Shown here one piece after another: positions 35,111-43,582 of a stretch of 44,406 nt of DNA. A model generated the notes under the pieces. That model saw only the letters and a program-made list of their open reading frames with translations. It searched no databases and was not told the DNA's origin. A program made the translations under genes and the position numbers. Position 1 is the stretch's first letter; each line of letters opens with the position of its first letter. Source of the DNA: Rhodopseudomonas pentothenatexigens (lineage in GTDB: Bacteria > Pseudomonadota > Alphaproteobacteria > Rhizobiales > Xanthobacteraceae); the NCBI RefSeq assembly GCF_900218015.1, contig NZ_UFQQ01000034.1, forward strand, positions 1 through 44,406, read 5' to 3'.

Positions 35111-35959
35111 ATGGCCTGGACGATCGGCAAGGTCAAAATCACAAAAATCGTCGAGATGGAAATGACCGGAGGCACCCGGTTCATCCTGCCGCAAGCGCCC
35201 CCTCAGGAAATCCAGACCATGCCTTGGCTGACGCCGCAGTTCGCCAGCGCCGAAGGCCGGCTGACGATGTCGATCCACAGCTGGGTGGTGGAAACGCCGA
35301 CCCGGCGCATCGTGGTCGATACCGGCCTCGGCAACGACAAACAGGGCCGCGGCGTGCCGCATTGGAACGGCCTGGACAAACCGTTTCTGCAGGACTTGGC
35401 GAACGCCGGCTATGCGGCGGACAGCATCGACACGGTGATCTGCACCCATCTGCACGTCGATCACGTCGGCTGGAACACCAGGCTGGTAAACGGCCAGTGG
35501 GTGCCGACCTTCCCCAACGCACGCTATCTGTTCGGCCGCATCGAGTACGAGTACTGGAAGACGCATTCGACCGATCCGGTGCACGCCGCGGTGTTCGCCG
35601 ACTCGGTACAGCCGGTGATCGAGGCCGGCGTCGTCGAGTTGGTCGGCAGCGAGGCGCAGATCGCCGACGAGATCACGCTGATTCCGACGCCCGGCCACAG
35701 CCCCGGCCATGTCGCGCTGCACATTCGCTCCGACGGCGAAGAAGCGGTTCTGTCCGGCGACGTCGCACATCATCCCTGCCAGATGGCGCGGCTGGATTGG
35801 TCGTCGAGCTTCGACTCCGATCCGCTGCAATCGATCGAAAGCCGGCGGCAATTGTTCTCACGCTTCGCCGAGACACCCGCTTTGCTGTTCGGCGGGCATT
35901 TCGGCCCGGGCCGGATCGTCCGCGACGGCGACGCCTTCCGCCTCGTCCCGCTGCAATGA
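35111..35959 (+). CDS. Metallo-beta-lactamase-fold hydrolase
   Basis: This 282-residue MBL-fold protein has the zinc motif THLHVDHVGW (H113, H115, D117, H118). The later ligands are in TPGHSPGHVALH, LSGDVAHHP and LLFGGHFGPG. The N-terminal VVETPTRRIVVDTGLGND is typical. The group with HxHxDHxGW and SPGH includes lactonases, arylsulfatase-like and uncharacterised hydrolases, so a quorum-quenching lactonase role is possible but not shown. ATG at 35111 follows GGGAGAAACGTGGG; an open frame upstream reads into low-quality sequence. It could share a transcript with the FAH-family gene 105 bases on. Confidence 0.9.
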   Translation: MAWTIGKVKITKIVEMEMTGGTRFILPQAPPQEIQTMPWLTPQFASAEGRLTMSIHSWVVETPTRRIVVDTGLGNDKQGRGVPHWNGLDKPFLQDLANAGYAADSIDTVICTHLHVDHVGWNTRLVNGQWVPTFPNARYLFGRIEYEYWKTHSTDPVHAAVFADSVQPVIEAGVVELVGSEAQIADEITLIPTPGHSPGHVALHIRSDGEEAVLSGDVAHHPCQMARLDWSSSFDSDPLQSIESRRQLFSRFAETPALLFGGHFGPGRIVRDGDAFRLVPLQ

Positions 35960-36064
35960 CTCAGCCGCGCCACGCATGGGGCGCCGGCGCCGGCATGTGT
36001 TGAATTCAATCCACCATTGATCCATCGGTTGGGACAGCCTGCAAAACTGCGGAGGACAAGCGGG

Positions 36065-36907
36065 ATGAAGCTCGTTCGTTATGGTGCGGTCGGCCACGAA
36101 AAGCCGGGGGTGATCGACAGGTCCGGCCAGCTACGCGATCTGTCGGGGCAGATCGCCGATCTTGCAGGCGATGCATTTTCGCCCGCGAGCCTCGCCAGGC
36201 TCGGCGCCCTCGACGTCGACGGCCTGCCGGTGGTGCCCGGTCAGCCGCGCCTCGGTGCACCGGTCGGCGGTGCGCCGAAATTCATCGCGATCGGACTGAA
36301 CTATGCCGATCATGCGGCGGAATCCAACATGCCGATTCCGGCCGAGCCGATCGTATTCATGAAGGCCAACAATGCGCTGTGCGGGCCGAACGACGACGTC
36401 GAGAAGCCGCGCGGCTCGACCAAGCTCGACTGGGAAGTCGAGCTTGCGGTGATCATCGGCAGCCGCGCCAAATATGTCAGCGAGGCGGATGCGCTGGACT
36501 ACGTCGCCGGCTATGCGGTGTGCAACGACGTCTCCGAGCGACACTTTCAGATCGAACGGCTCGGGCAGTGGACCAAGGGCAAGTCGCACGACACCTTCGG
36601 CCCGCTCGGTCCCTGGGTCGTCACCAAGGACGAAATCGCCGACGTCCACAAGCTCGACATGTGGCTCGACGTCAACGGCCGGCGCTGCCAGACCGGCTCG
36701 ACCGCGACCATGATCTTCAAGGTGCCGAAGATCGTATCGTATCTGTCGGAGCTGATGACGCTGATGCCCGGCGACATCATCACCACCGGCACGCCGCCCG
36801 GCGTCGGCATGGGCAAGAAGCCGCCGCAGTTCCTCGAAGTCGGCGACGTCGTCACGCTCGGCATCGACCGCCTTGGCGAGCAGAAACAGACCATCGTCGC
36901 GGCGTAA
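36065..36907 (+). CDS. Fumarylacetoacetate hydrolase (FAH) family protein
   Basis: This 280-residue FAH-superfamily enzyme probably acts on a 2-oxo or acylpyruvate substrate, hydrolysing or decarboxylating it with a divalent metal. Motifs are GLNYADHAAESN, the metal-binding acidic residues in KLDWEVELAVIIG, GYAVCNDVSERHFQ, and the late loop GDIITTGTPPGVGMG. The size matches ureidoglycolate lyase/acylpyruvase-type members rather than the 420-residue FAH itself. ATG at 36065 follows GGAGGACAAGCGGG. A glutathione S-transferase gene follows after a repeat, which suggests aromatic-ring catabolism (maleylpyruvate-type) but does not prove it. Confidence 0.9.
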   Translation: MKLVRYGAVGHEKPGVIDRSGQLRDLSGQIADLAGDAFSPASLARLGALDVDGLPVVPGQPRLGAPVGGAPKFIAIGLNYADHAAESNMPIPAEPIVFMKANNALCGPNDDVEKPRGSTKLDWEVELAVIIGSRAKYVSEADALDYVAGYAVCNDVSERHFQIERLGQWTKGKSHDTFGPLGPWVVTKDEIADVHKLDMWLDVNGRRCQTGSTATMIFKVPKIVSYLSELMTLMPGDIITTGTPPGVGMGKKPPQFLEVGDVVTLGIDRLGEQKQTIVAA

Positions 36908-36918
36908 GGTTATCCACG

Positions 36919-37003
36919 CCGTCGTTGCGAGCGAAGCGAAGCAATCCAGGGCCATTCGAGCGAGACTGGATTGCTTCGTCGCTTCGCTCCTCGCAATGAC
37001 GGC
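36919..37003. repeat. Intergenic palindromic repeat (family G)
   Basis: CGTCGTTGCGAGCGAAGCGA and then AGCAATCCAG at the left pair with CTGGATTGCTTCG and then GCTTCGCTCCTCGCAATGACG at the right. It is a common dispersed rhizobial/Bradyrhizobiaceae repeat between the FAH-family and GST genes. Confidence 0.85.
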
Positions 37004-37041
37004 GAAAGCAAACAACGCTTCGTCCCTGAGGACCTTATCTG

Positions 37042-37659
37042 ATGAAACTCACCTTCTCCCAAGCCTCGCCGTTCGCCCGCAAGGTGCGGATCGCGGCGAT
37101 CGAACTCGGACTGATCGACCAGATCGAGTTCGTGACCGCGACCGTGATCCCGGCGCAGGCCAACGAGCAGTACATGCGCGAGGTCAACCCGCTGAAGAAG
37201 CTGCCGGCGCTGATCCTCGACAATGGCCAGGTGATCGTCGACTCCTACGTGATCGCCGAATATCTCGACGAGCTCGCCGGCGGAGGCAGACTGATCCCGG
37301 CTTCTGGCCAGGAGCGCTGGCGGGTCAAGAGCGACCACTCGCTGCTGCAGGGCATGCTGGATTCGATGCTGCTGTGCCGCTACGAGAAGCTGGTGCGTCC
37401 GAAGGAGCTGTTCTGGCAGGGCTGGTACGACGACCACTGGGCGCGCGCCTGGGCCGGCATGGCGCGGTTCGATCGCGACACCGCGATGCTGAACGGACCG
37501 CTCACGATCGCGCAGATCGCGCTCGCCTGCGTGCTCGGCTACGCCGATTTCCGTTTTGCCGACTGCGGCTGGCGTGCGGCCTATCCCAATCTCGACGCGT
37601 TCTTCCAGCGGATGTCGGAGCGCGAGTCGGTGAAGGTGTCGGTGCCGCCGGCGGCCTGA
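37042..37659 (+). CDS. Glutathione S-transferase family protein
   Basis: This 205-residue GST has an N-terminal thioredoxin-fold domain (MKLTFSQASPFARKVRIAAI; the catalytic-position serine is S7 or S10). The second motif is PLKKLPALILDNGQVIVDSYVIAEYL in outline, with the cis-proline P54 and S/D pair that bind glutathione. A helical C-terminal domain carries the usual GPLTIAQIALACVLGYADFR. It may take part in detoxification or, given the FAH-family neighbour upstream, isomerise a maleyl compound. No Shine-Dalgarno is strong (GAGGACC 12 bases upstream is usable). The convergent ogt gene follows after 18 bases. Confidence 0.9.
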   Translation: MKLTFSQASPFARKVRIAAIELGLIDQIEFVTATVIPAQANEQYMREVNPLKKLPALILDNGQVIVDSYVIAEYLDELAGGGRLIPASGQERWRVKSDHSLLQGMLDSMLLCRYEKLVRPKELFWQGWYDDHWARAWAGMARFDRDTAMLNGPLTIAQIALACVLGYADFRFADCGWRAAYPNLDAFFQRMSERESVKVSVPPAA

Positions 37660-37665
37660 GCCGCC
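37650..37665. terminator. Small hairpin between convergent GST and alkyltransferase genes
   Basis: GGCGGC / GCCGCC with a CTGA loop spans the GST stop codon. It is short and lacks a T-tract, so termination is doubtful. Confidence 0.25.
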
Positions 37666-37677
37666 GCCTGATCGAGA

Positions 37678-38220
37678 TCAGTCGAACAGGCTCGGCGTGT
37701 AGTTGACCGCCGCGCCTTCGATCGCCAGCAGCTTCAGCTTGGTGGCGACTCCGCCATTGGCCGAAAAGCCGCCGGGCTTGTCCCCGGCGGCGAGAACGCG
37801 GTGGCACGGCACGATGATCGGGCACGGATTGCGCCCCAGAGCCTGTCCGACCTCGCGCGACAGTTCGACGCCGCCGAGCTGTTTGGCGATGTCGCCATAG
37901 GTCAGCGTCCTGCCGGCCGGAATGGCGCGCGCGATGTCGTAGACCCGGCGCTGAAACGCCGAGGTGCCGTCGAGATCGAGCTGAATGCCCGCGAAATCGA
38001 ACGCGGCACCTTCAAGCAGAGCAACGATACCGTCGATCGCGCGCTGCACGTCGGCCGGCGGCGCTATTTCGAGGCTGTCGGCATGCCGCTGGGTAATGCG
38101 GGCGCGGGTCTGCGCTTCGGTCGGCTGGGGCAGCTGCACGGCGACGATCCCGCGCGGCCCCCAGACGATGCCGCAGCGACCGATCGCTGTGTCGAACAAT
38201 GCGTAGCGGTACTCGCTCAT
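37678..38220 (-). CDS. ogt: Methylated-DNA--protein-cysteine S-methyltransferase
   Basis: This 180-residue suicide DNA-repair protein transfers alkyl groups from O6-alkylguanine (and O4-alkylthymine) to its own cysteine. The active site is NPCPIIVPCHRVLA with C139. The HTH-like segment AFQRRVYDIARAIPAGRTLT and the loop GGFSANGGVATKLKLLAIEG are standard. There is no Ada-type N-terminal regulatory domain, so it is Ogt/MGMT-like. The open frame is longer upstream, but ATG at 38220 (or 38229) gives the family N-terminus. It lies 52-61 bases after the truncated glycosyltransferase gene, on the same strand. Confidence 0.92.
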   Translation of the reverse strand: MSEYRYALFDTAIGRCGIVWGPRGIVAVQLPQPTEAQTRARITQRHADSLEIAPPADVQRAIDGIVALLEGAAFDFAGIQLDLDGTSAFQRRVYDIARAIPAGRTLTYGDIAKQLGGVELSREVGQALGRNPCPIIVPCHRVLAAGDKPGGFSANGGVATKLKLLAIEGAAVNYTPSLFD

Positions 38221-38281
38221 CGTGACCATCCGGTGCCAGGCGGACGAGCCTACGCGGCGTAGCGTGGCGAGGCCACCCGAT

Positions 38282-38830
38282 TCACGACGCCGGAACGTGC
38301 TGCTCGAGGCGCGCGGCGACGGTCGCGAGCAGCTTGTCCGGATCGGCCGGCAGCACCACGGCGCGCGCGGGATCGAAATCATAAGCGATATGATAGGCAT
38401 CGTGCTGGTCCTGCCGCAGGAACCAGAGCTCGGTGCGCGAGGCCGCGGCGAAAACGCCGCGCTCCAGCGCCAGCCGGATCCGCTGTCGTGGCGGCCAAGC
38501 CCACAGCCTATCACGCAGGATCGCCGCATCGTCGGCGACGTAGTGGAAGTCCGCTCCCGGCACCAGTTCGAACGAAAGCAGCGCGTCCGGTTGTTGTTGG
38601 CGGCGGTGCTCGCGGACCGCGCGGGCGAAATTGCGCGCCCGCCGATGATTGGTCAGGCCGCGGGCCTTCACTTGAACGACCGCGATGCGCTCGAGCGGTT
38701 CGGGCGACGGGCTCGTGGTGACGATGGTGACGTCGTGGCCGCGACCTGCGAGATGGCTCGCGATAGCGAGGCAATCGCGCTCCTTGCCGCTCTGCTTTTC
38801 GAGTTGGAAGACCGCCAGCAGAATTTTCAT
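38282..38830 (-). CDS. WaaG-like glycosyltransferase N-terminal half only
   Basis: This 182-residue protein resembles the N-terminal GT-B domain of LPS glucosyltransferase WaaG: KILLAVFQLEKQSGKERDCL, AIASHLAGRGHDVTIVTTSP, LTNHRRARNFARAV and GADFHYVADDAA follow the WaaG order. The protein stops at FDPARAVVLPADPDK, exactly where the C-terminal sugar-nucleotide-binding half should begin. The usual ~370 residues are halved. No frame downstream carries the missing domain before ogt begins 52 bases on. It may be a remnant, a stand-alone domain with another role, or part of a split enzyme. The ATG start is clear; the Shine-Dalgarno is weak. Confidence 0.75.
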   Translation of the reverse strand: MKILLAVFQLEKQSGKERDCLAIASHLAGRGHDVTIVTTSPSPEPLERIAVVQVKARGLTNHRRARNFARAVREHRRQQQPDALLSFELVPGADFHYVADDAAILRDRLWAWPPRQRIRLALERGVFAAASRTELWFLRQDQHDAYHIAYDFDPARAVVLPADPDKLLATVAARLEQHVPAS

Positions 38831-38923
38831 GACGCGGCGGTTGGTTCGCGACGGGTCGGGGTGATTTGACCGAGGGCTTATAACGCGGCAGATCGGCGCG
38901 GCGCAACATTTCGGCCGCCGGGC

Positions 38924-40087
38924 TCATCCCCGACATCGGCGCTGGCCGGCGGTGCCGCGGGCGGCGAGTTGCATCCGCTTGTGACGCCGACGCGACAGAT
39001 ACAGCAGCACGCCGGTCACACCGAACAACGGCATCGCCGCCGCTGCCAGCATGAACACCAGCTGACCGGGCCAGCCGAAAATGCTGCCGCGGTGAATGTC
39101 GAGCAGGCGCGCCAATAGCTTTTCGCCGATCGTTTTGTCGACATAGAGGTCAGCGGACAGGATTTGGCCGGTCCGACCGTCGATCCGGAAATCGTCATGC
39201 ACGCCGTCGCGGGCGTCGGTCAGCCAGGCGCGGACCCGGACGGTGCTGTCGCGTCCAGACGGCAGCGTCAGCCGGGCGGCGGCGAACCTGTCCCCACGCT
39301 CGGTCACAAACGCCGCCCAGACGCGATCCAGCGAGACCTCTGCGGACGGCGGGGCGGGCACCGCGGGACGATGCGTACGCTGTGTCGTGACCGGCGATCG
39401 CGCCAGAAGCCAGGTTGCGGCGGCCTTGTACCAGTCGAACGACCACCACAGACCGGTCAGCGTCATGATCAGGTAGACTAGCAACACCCAGGTTCCGATG
39501 ACGGCGTGCAGCGACCGGTGCAGTCCGCGTCCGCGCAATTGCCAGTGCGGTTTCAGCCACACCTTGATGCTGCCGGGCCGATGCGGCCATCGCAGCACCA
39601 GGCCGGTGAGCAGCATGGTCAGCAATCCGAGCGCGGCAACGCCGGTGACGATCCGGCCGTAACCGTTGCCGTCGCCCGGCAGCAGCAGCCAGCGGTGCAG
39701 CTTGCGGACCGTCACAAAGAACGCGTCGGCGGCAGGATGACCGAGACTGTCGCCGGTGTAGGGATCGAGATAGAGCGGCGCCGGCCGGGTGTGATCCGGC
39801 TTGCGGGCGAACCGAACCTCGATGGCGGACGTCGCAACCCGCGGCATCGTAATCGATGCGACCGGATCGCCGCCGGCCTGCCGTTTCGCGATCAGCGCGT
39901 CCGGCAGCATCCTCGGCGCGGCGTCCGATACAAGCTGCACGCGGCCGGCATCCAACGCCCCGCGGATCTCATCCTCGAAACTCATCACCGCGCCGGTCAC
40001 TGCCACCAGCACCAGCACCGCCGCGAGCACCAATCCCGCGACGGAATGGAGTTGCAGCAGGATGGCTTTGAGCGCCGGCGCCCGCAT
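38924..40087 (-). CDS. PepSY-associated membrane protein beside a siderophore receptor
   Basis: This 387-residue inner-membrane protein of the PepSY_TM (PiuB-like) family has four membrane segments: SVAGLVLAAVLVLVAVTGAV, GVAALGLLTMLLTGLVL, AVIGTWVLLVYLIMTLTGLWWS and VFMLAAAAMPLFGVTGVLLYL. Conserved histidines sit in LHSVAGLV, KLHRWLLLPGDGNG, GLHRSLHAVIG and DIHRGSIFGWPGQ. Proteins of this kind next to TonB-dependent receptors are thought to reduce or release ferric iron from siderophores. It starts four bases after the receptor gene stop, so the two are one operon. The C-terminus is basic. Confidence 0.9.
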   Translation of the reverse strand: MRAPALKAILLQLHSVAGLVLAAVLVLVAVTGAVMSFEDEIRGALDAGRVQLVSDAAPRMLPDALIAKRQAGGDPVASITMPRVATSAIEVRFARKPDHTRPAPLYLDPYTGDSLGHPAADAFFVTVRKLHRWLLLPGDGNGYGRIVTGVAALGLLTMLLTGLVLRWPHRPGSIKVWLKPHWQLRGRGLHRSLHAVIGTWVLLVYLIMTLTGLWWSFDWYKAAATWLLARSPVTTQRTHRPAVPAPPSAEVSLDRVWAAFVTERGDRFAAARLTLPSGRDSTVRVRAWLTDARDGVHDDFRIDGRTGQILSADLYVDKTIGEKLLARLLDIHRGSIFGWPGQLVFMLAAAAMPLFGVTGVLLYLSRRRHKRMQLAARGTAGQRRCRG

Positions 40088-40091
40088 CGGG

Positions 40092-42440
40092 CTAGAACTT
40101 GACGGTAGCGGCCAGCGAGAAGCGCCTCGCGTCGCCGAGCGCGACGTTCAGGGTGTTCACCGCCGACGGGTAGTACACGGTGTCGAACAGGTTCTTGACA
40201 TTGAACTGGTAGATCACCGGCGTGCGGCCGTATTTGACCTCGTAGGTTGCGAACAGATCGGCCACCGTGTAGGACGGCAGCACGAAGGAATTGGTGCTGT
40301 CGCCGGGCCGGTCGCCGACGTAGCGAGCGCCGCCGCCGAGCCGGAGCCGACCAGGCAGCGTTGTGCCGAAATCGTAGACCAGGAACAGCGACGCCGTGTT
40401 CATTGCGACATTCTGCAGGCGCTTGCCGGTGAGCACCGGATCGTCGGTGACGATCGCATCGGTGTAGCCATAGCTCGCGATCGTGCTCCAATGCTCGCTC
40501 AGCCGGCCGGTGACGTCGAACTCGACACCGCGCGAACGGACCTTGCCTGCGGCGCGATATTCGTTGAGGCCGGTCGCGGCGTTGAACTGCGATACCAGCA
40601 CGTTCTTCTTCTCGATGTCATAGAATGCGAGCGTGCCGGAGAGACGCTTGTCGAGGTCGAACTTGACGCCGGCTTCGTACTGCGTGCCCTCCTCCGGCGC
40701 GACGCTGGAGCCGATCACGTAGCCGCCGCTCAGCGGTGCGATGGTCGAGGTCGGCTGCAGCGACTGGGTGTAGCTGGCGTAGAGCGAGACCTGATCGGTG
40801 AGCTTGAAGACGGCGCCGCCGAGCGGCAGCAGCTTGTTGCCGCTGAGGTCGGTGTTGGCGCTGAACGGCCGTCCCCGGCCTGCAAGCTGCTCATAGTCCA
40901 TCCAGCGCAGGCCGCCGACCAGCGAAAGCCGGTCGGTGAGGTGCAGCGTGTCCTGGGCGAACACCGCGCGGGTTTCCAGCCGGTCGGTCTGGTCGCTGTC
41001 CGATGCCGACACCGTGGTGCCCGGGCCGACACGGCCATAGACCGGATCGTAGAAATTGAAGGTCGGCGTCGCCTGGCGGATCAGGTCCTGGCGATAGATC
41101 AGCCGTCGCTGCGCCTCGCCGCCGATCAGCACTTCGTGGCGCACCCCGCCGATCCAGAGATCGCCGCGCAGATAGGACGTGCCGTAGCCGACATAAGCGA
41201 GCGCGCCATGGGTGCCGTCGTTGCTGCGCTTCTCGACACCGGTGACCGGATCGACGGCGGTGATGCGAAGCTGGTTGGCTTCGTAGATCTCGCGGTTGTA
41301 GCTGTAGGCGGCGGTCAGCTTCCAGGTATCGTCGAGGCGCTGCTCGACCGATGCCTGCAGCAGATCCGATTGGCCCCAGGTGCGGTTGAACGGCTCGTCG
41401 AGCCGGCGCGTCGCCGGGATCGCCAGTGGAGCGCCGTTGACGAAGGCGGTGCCGCGATCGAACGGATAGCTGAAATCCCGGTGCTCATAGGAGAACTGCA
41501 CCGTGGTCGACTCGCCGTACCAGGCCAGCGACGGCGCCAAGAGCCGTTCGCGGTTGGCGCCGAAGTTGCGCCAGTAATCCTCGTCGAGCCCCGAGCCGAT
41601 CACCCGATAGGCGAGGCCTTGGGTGCCGAGCGGGCCGGTGAGGTCGAAGATCGCATTGGCGCCATTGTGGCCGCCGCCGAAAGTCGAACCGATCACGGTG
41701 AGCGATCCGTGCTGATACAGCTCCGGCCGCTTGCTGATGGTGTTGACGACTCCGCCCGGCGACTGAATCCCGTACAGCAGCGACGCTGGTCCCTTCAGCA
41801 CCTCGACGCTTTCGACGGTCGCGCCTAGGCTCCGTCCCTGCACCAGCGGCATGCCGTTGCGCATGATCGAGCCGTCGCGGTTCTCGCCAAAGCCGCGGCG
41901 GATCACGGCATCGAACGAGCCTGCCAGCGTATTGGTCTGAGTGACGCCGCTGACATTGGCGAGCGCATCGTCGAGATTGCGCGGCAATTGATCCTTGAGC
42001 ACCTGCTCGGGGACGACCGCGACGGCCTGCGACGAGTCGAGGGGCGACGCGCCGGTCCGCAGCGTCGTCGGACTCGGCATCGCGCGGTAGCCGAGTTTGG
42101 CTTCGTTCAGTTGCGCGGCGGCGGCCGCGGGCCGCTCGGAGGGGCTCGGCGGCGCCGCAACCGGGGTGCGGCGGGCCTGCCTTCGGACGGGAGCGCGGGT
42201 GTTCCGCTGCGAGGCGGGCGCCGGCCGCGTCGCGACCGCACGATTCGGCGCCTCGACGGTGACGCTCGGCAACTGCTGAGTTTGCGCCTGCGCGTCCGCG
42301 ACTCGCGGCAGCATCGCCACCCAGAACACCGCGGAGCCGAATGCGACACGGACGACGACAGCGCCGCAACTGGTCAGGAGAGCCCGATGGGCTCGGCGGC
42401 AGGCAGTGGATCGGTGTGACATCTGGCTCTTCTGCTGCAT
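40092..42440 (-). CDS. TonB-dependent siderophore receptor
   Basis: This ~780-residue outer-membrane ferric-siderophore receptor has a signal peptide (residues ~20-50, ending VADAQ), a TonB box QLPSVTVEAP, a plug domain and a 22-strand barrel. The plug motifs are VIRRGFGENRDGSIMRNGMP, VEVLKGPASLLYG and GGVVNTISKRP. An Ala/Pro/Arg-rich linker of about 60 residues separates the TonB box from the plug. The C-terminus ends with an aromatic residue (ATVKF), as outer-membrane barrels require. The start could be ATG at 42440 or ATG at 42422. No clear Fur/Irr/RirA site was recognised upstream. The PepSY-type partner follows. Confidence 0.92.
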   Translation of the reverse strand: MQQKSQMSHRSTACRRAHRALLTSCGAVVVRVAFGSAVFWVAMLPRVADAQAQTQQLPSVTVEAPNRAVATRPAPASQRNTRAPVRRQARRTPVAAPPSPSERPAAAAAQLNEAKLGYRAMPSPTTLRTGASPLDSSQAVAVVPEQVLKDQLPRNLDDALANVSGVTQTNTLAGSFDAVIRRGFGENRDGSIMRNGMPLVQGRSLGATVESVEVLKGPASLLYGIQSPGGVVNTISKRPELYQHGSLTVIGSTFGGGHNGANAIFDLTGPLGTQGLAYRVIGSGLDEDYWRNFGANRERLLAPSLAWYGESTTVQFSYEHRDFSYPFDRGTAFVNGAPLAIPATRRLDEPFNRTWGQSDLLQASVEQRLDDTWKLTAAYSYNREIYEANQLRITAVDPVTGVEKRSNDGTHGALAYVGYGTSYLRGDLWIGGVRHEVLIGGEAQRRLIYRQDLIRQATPTFNFYDPVYGRVGPGTTVSASDSDQTDRLETRAVFAQDTLHLTDRLSLVGGLRWMDYEQLAGRGRPFSANTDLSGNKLLPLGGAVFKLTDQVSLYASYTQSLQPTSTIAPLSGGYVIGSSVAPEEGTQYEAGVKFDLDKRLSGTLAFYDIEKKNVLVSQFNAATGLNEYRAAGKVRSRGVEFDVTGRLSEHWSTIASYGYTDAIVTDDPVLTGKRLQNVAMNTASLFLVYDFGTTLPGRLRLGGGARYVGDRPGDSTNSFVLPSYTVADLFATYEVKYGRTPVIYQFNVKNLFDTVYYPSAVNTLNVALGDARRFSLAATVKF

Positions 42441-42595
42441 CGCAATAGATGCGATCGCCTAGCAGAAGCAGTCCACCAAGAGAATTCGCGCGGGCGTGGA
42501 ATCGGTCTAAGGGCACCGGCCGCGACGTCTCGGCACAGGTCACCGCCAGCCCAGCGACCCAACCTTTGCAACCAGTGCGCGGACACCCGACTCGA

Positions 42596-42627
42596 CAACG
42601 CCGCCTCTCGGATGAGGGGCGGCGTTG
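42596..42627 (-). terminator. Hairpin terminator downstream of the secreted-protein gene
   Basis: CAACGCCGCC / GGCGGCGTTG is a 10-bp stem with further internal pairing (CTC/GAG). It lies 28 bases past the stop of the minus-strand gene at 42655. The T-tract is weak. Confidence 0.65.
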
Positions 42628-42654
42628 AGCGAGCTCGAATTTTCCGGTGACGGG

Positions 42655-43239
42655 CTATTCGTCGTCATCCAGCGCCTGGGACAGCGCATCGTAGTTCTTC
42701 AGCACCAACTCGATATTGGTCTTGTTGGTCACCGCCGGTCCGGGGTCCTTCGCCGCCTCGTTGAGGTCGGCCAGCGCCTGCTTCTTGTCGTCGGCAGACA
42801 TCTTGGTGTCGGCCTCGACCGCCGCGATCTGATCCTTCAGGGCTGCGGCCGGACCGACATAGGTCTTGGTCTTGGGATCGACGCCCGCAAGGACCATGCC
42901 GATCGCTTCGATCACGTCGCTGTATTCGTCGTAGGACGCAAAGCCGTGCTTCTTGGCGACATCGTCGAGCTGCTTCAGCACCTTCGGATCCGGCTTGGTG
43001 TCCTGATCATCCGGCAGCTTGGCCGCGACAGCATCGATGTCCTTGTACGCGGCGAGGACGCCCTGGACCTGCTTCTCGGTGAGCGTGATCTCTTTCATCG
43101 CCGGCTCGGCGACGGCCGGTGCAGCCGGCGCCGCCTTGTTGGCCTGAGCGAACACGGCAGAACTGGACACCGACGCGACTGCGACCGCGAACACACCGAC
43201 GCCGAGAGCAACGACGACCGGACGAAAGCTAAGGGGCAT
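42655..43239 (-). CDS. Secreted helical protein of unknown function
   Basis: This 194-residue exported protein has a signal peptide ending SSSAVFAQ near residue 32. An Ala/Pro linker follows, then a soluble, mostly helical acidic domain: MKEITLTEKQVQGVLAAYKD, DDVAKKHGFASYDEYSDVIE and AAVEADTKMSADDKKQALAD. It ends ALSQALDDDE. ATG at 43239 follows GAGGAGACAGTC and is preferred to longer starts. I do not recognise the family. Periplasmic helical-bundle proteins of this size occur widely in Rhodopseudomonas/Bradyrhizobium. It is monocistronic with its own terminator. Confidence 0.85.
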   Translation of the reverse strand: MPLSFRPVVVALGVGVFAVAVASVSSSAVFAQANKAAPAAPAVAEPAMKEITLTEKQVQGVLAAYKDIDAVAAKLPDDQDTKPDPKVLKQLDDVAKKHGFASYDEYSDVIEAIGMVLAGVDPKTKTYVGPAAALKDQIAAVEADTKMSADDKKQALADLNEAAKDPGPAVTNKTNIELVLKNYDALSQALDDDE

Positions 43240-43582
43240 GACTGTCTCCTCGAGTGGGACCAAGGCGCGCGCAGCAACCGCTGTGAGTCGTCGGCGCAGG
43301 CGTCGCGGTTCACGAGCCAATCTGGCGCCGGATCGAGTCGGAACGGGGGCGAGACTAGACTGATCGAGATGAACCGCTGCGAAATGCCGCGCAGAACCCA
43401 CAAGGAACTGGCGCCATCCAACTCCTCGCACGTGAAAGCGGCCGCATCGTCTTGATGCCGCGGTGACTCGCCCGGTCTGCTGTCGTGGATGTTGGAGGAC
43501 GTCTTGCGCGCAGCGGATGATGTCGCATTCTACTCGGGAAATCGCGTCGCAGTCCCAGGCGGCGCACTAACCGGTGGACGGA
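43240..43582. other. Non-coding divergent interval
   Basis: About 340 bases lie between the divergently transcribed secreted-protein and GNAT genes. No gene with a ribosome-binding site is seen. It must contain both promoters; none was recognised with confidence. Confidence 0.5.

Noticed and set aside
39801-41828. 675-codon open frame antisense to the PepSY protein and TonB receptor
   Set aside because: Shadow frame; both opposite-strand genes are well supported.
42441-42600. Search for a Fur/Irr box or cobalamin riboswitch upstream of the TonB receptor
   Set aside because: No convincing 19-bp Fur-type palindrome, Irr motif or B12-box core could be identified by eye.
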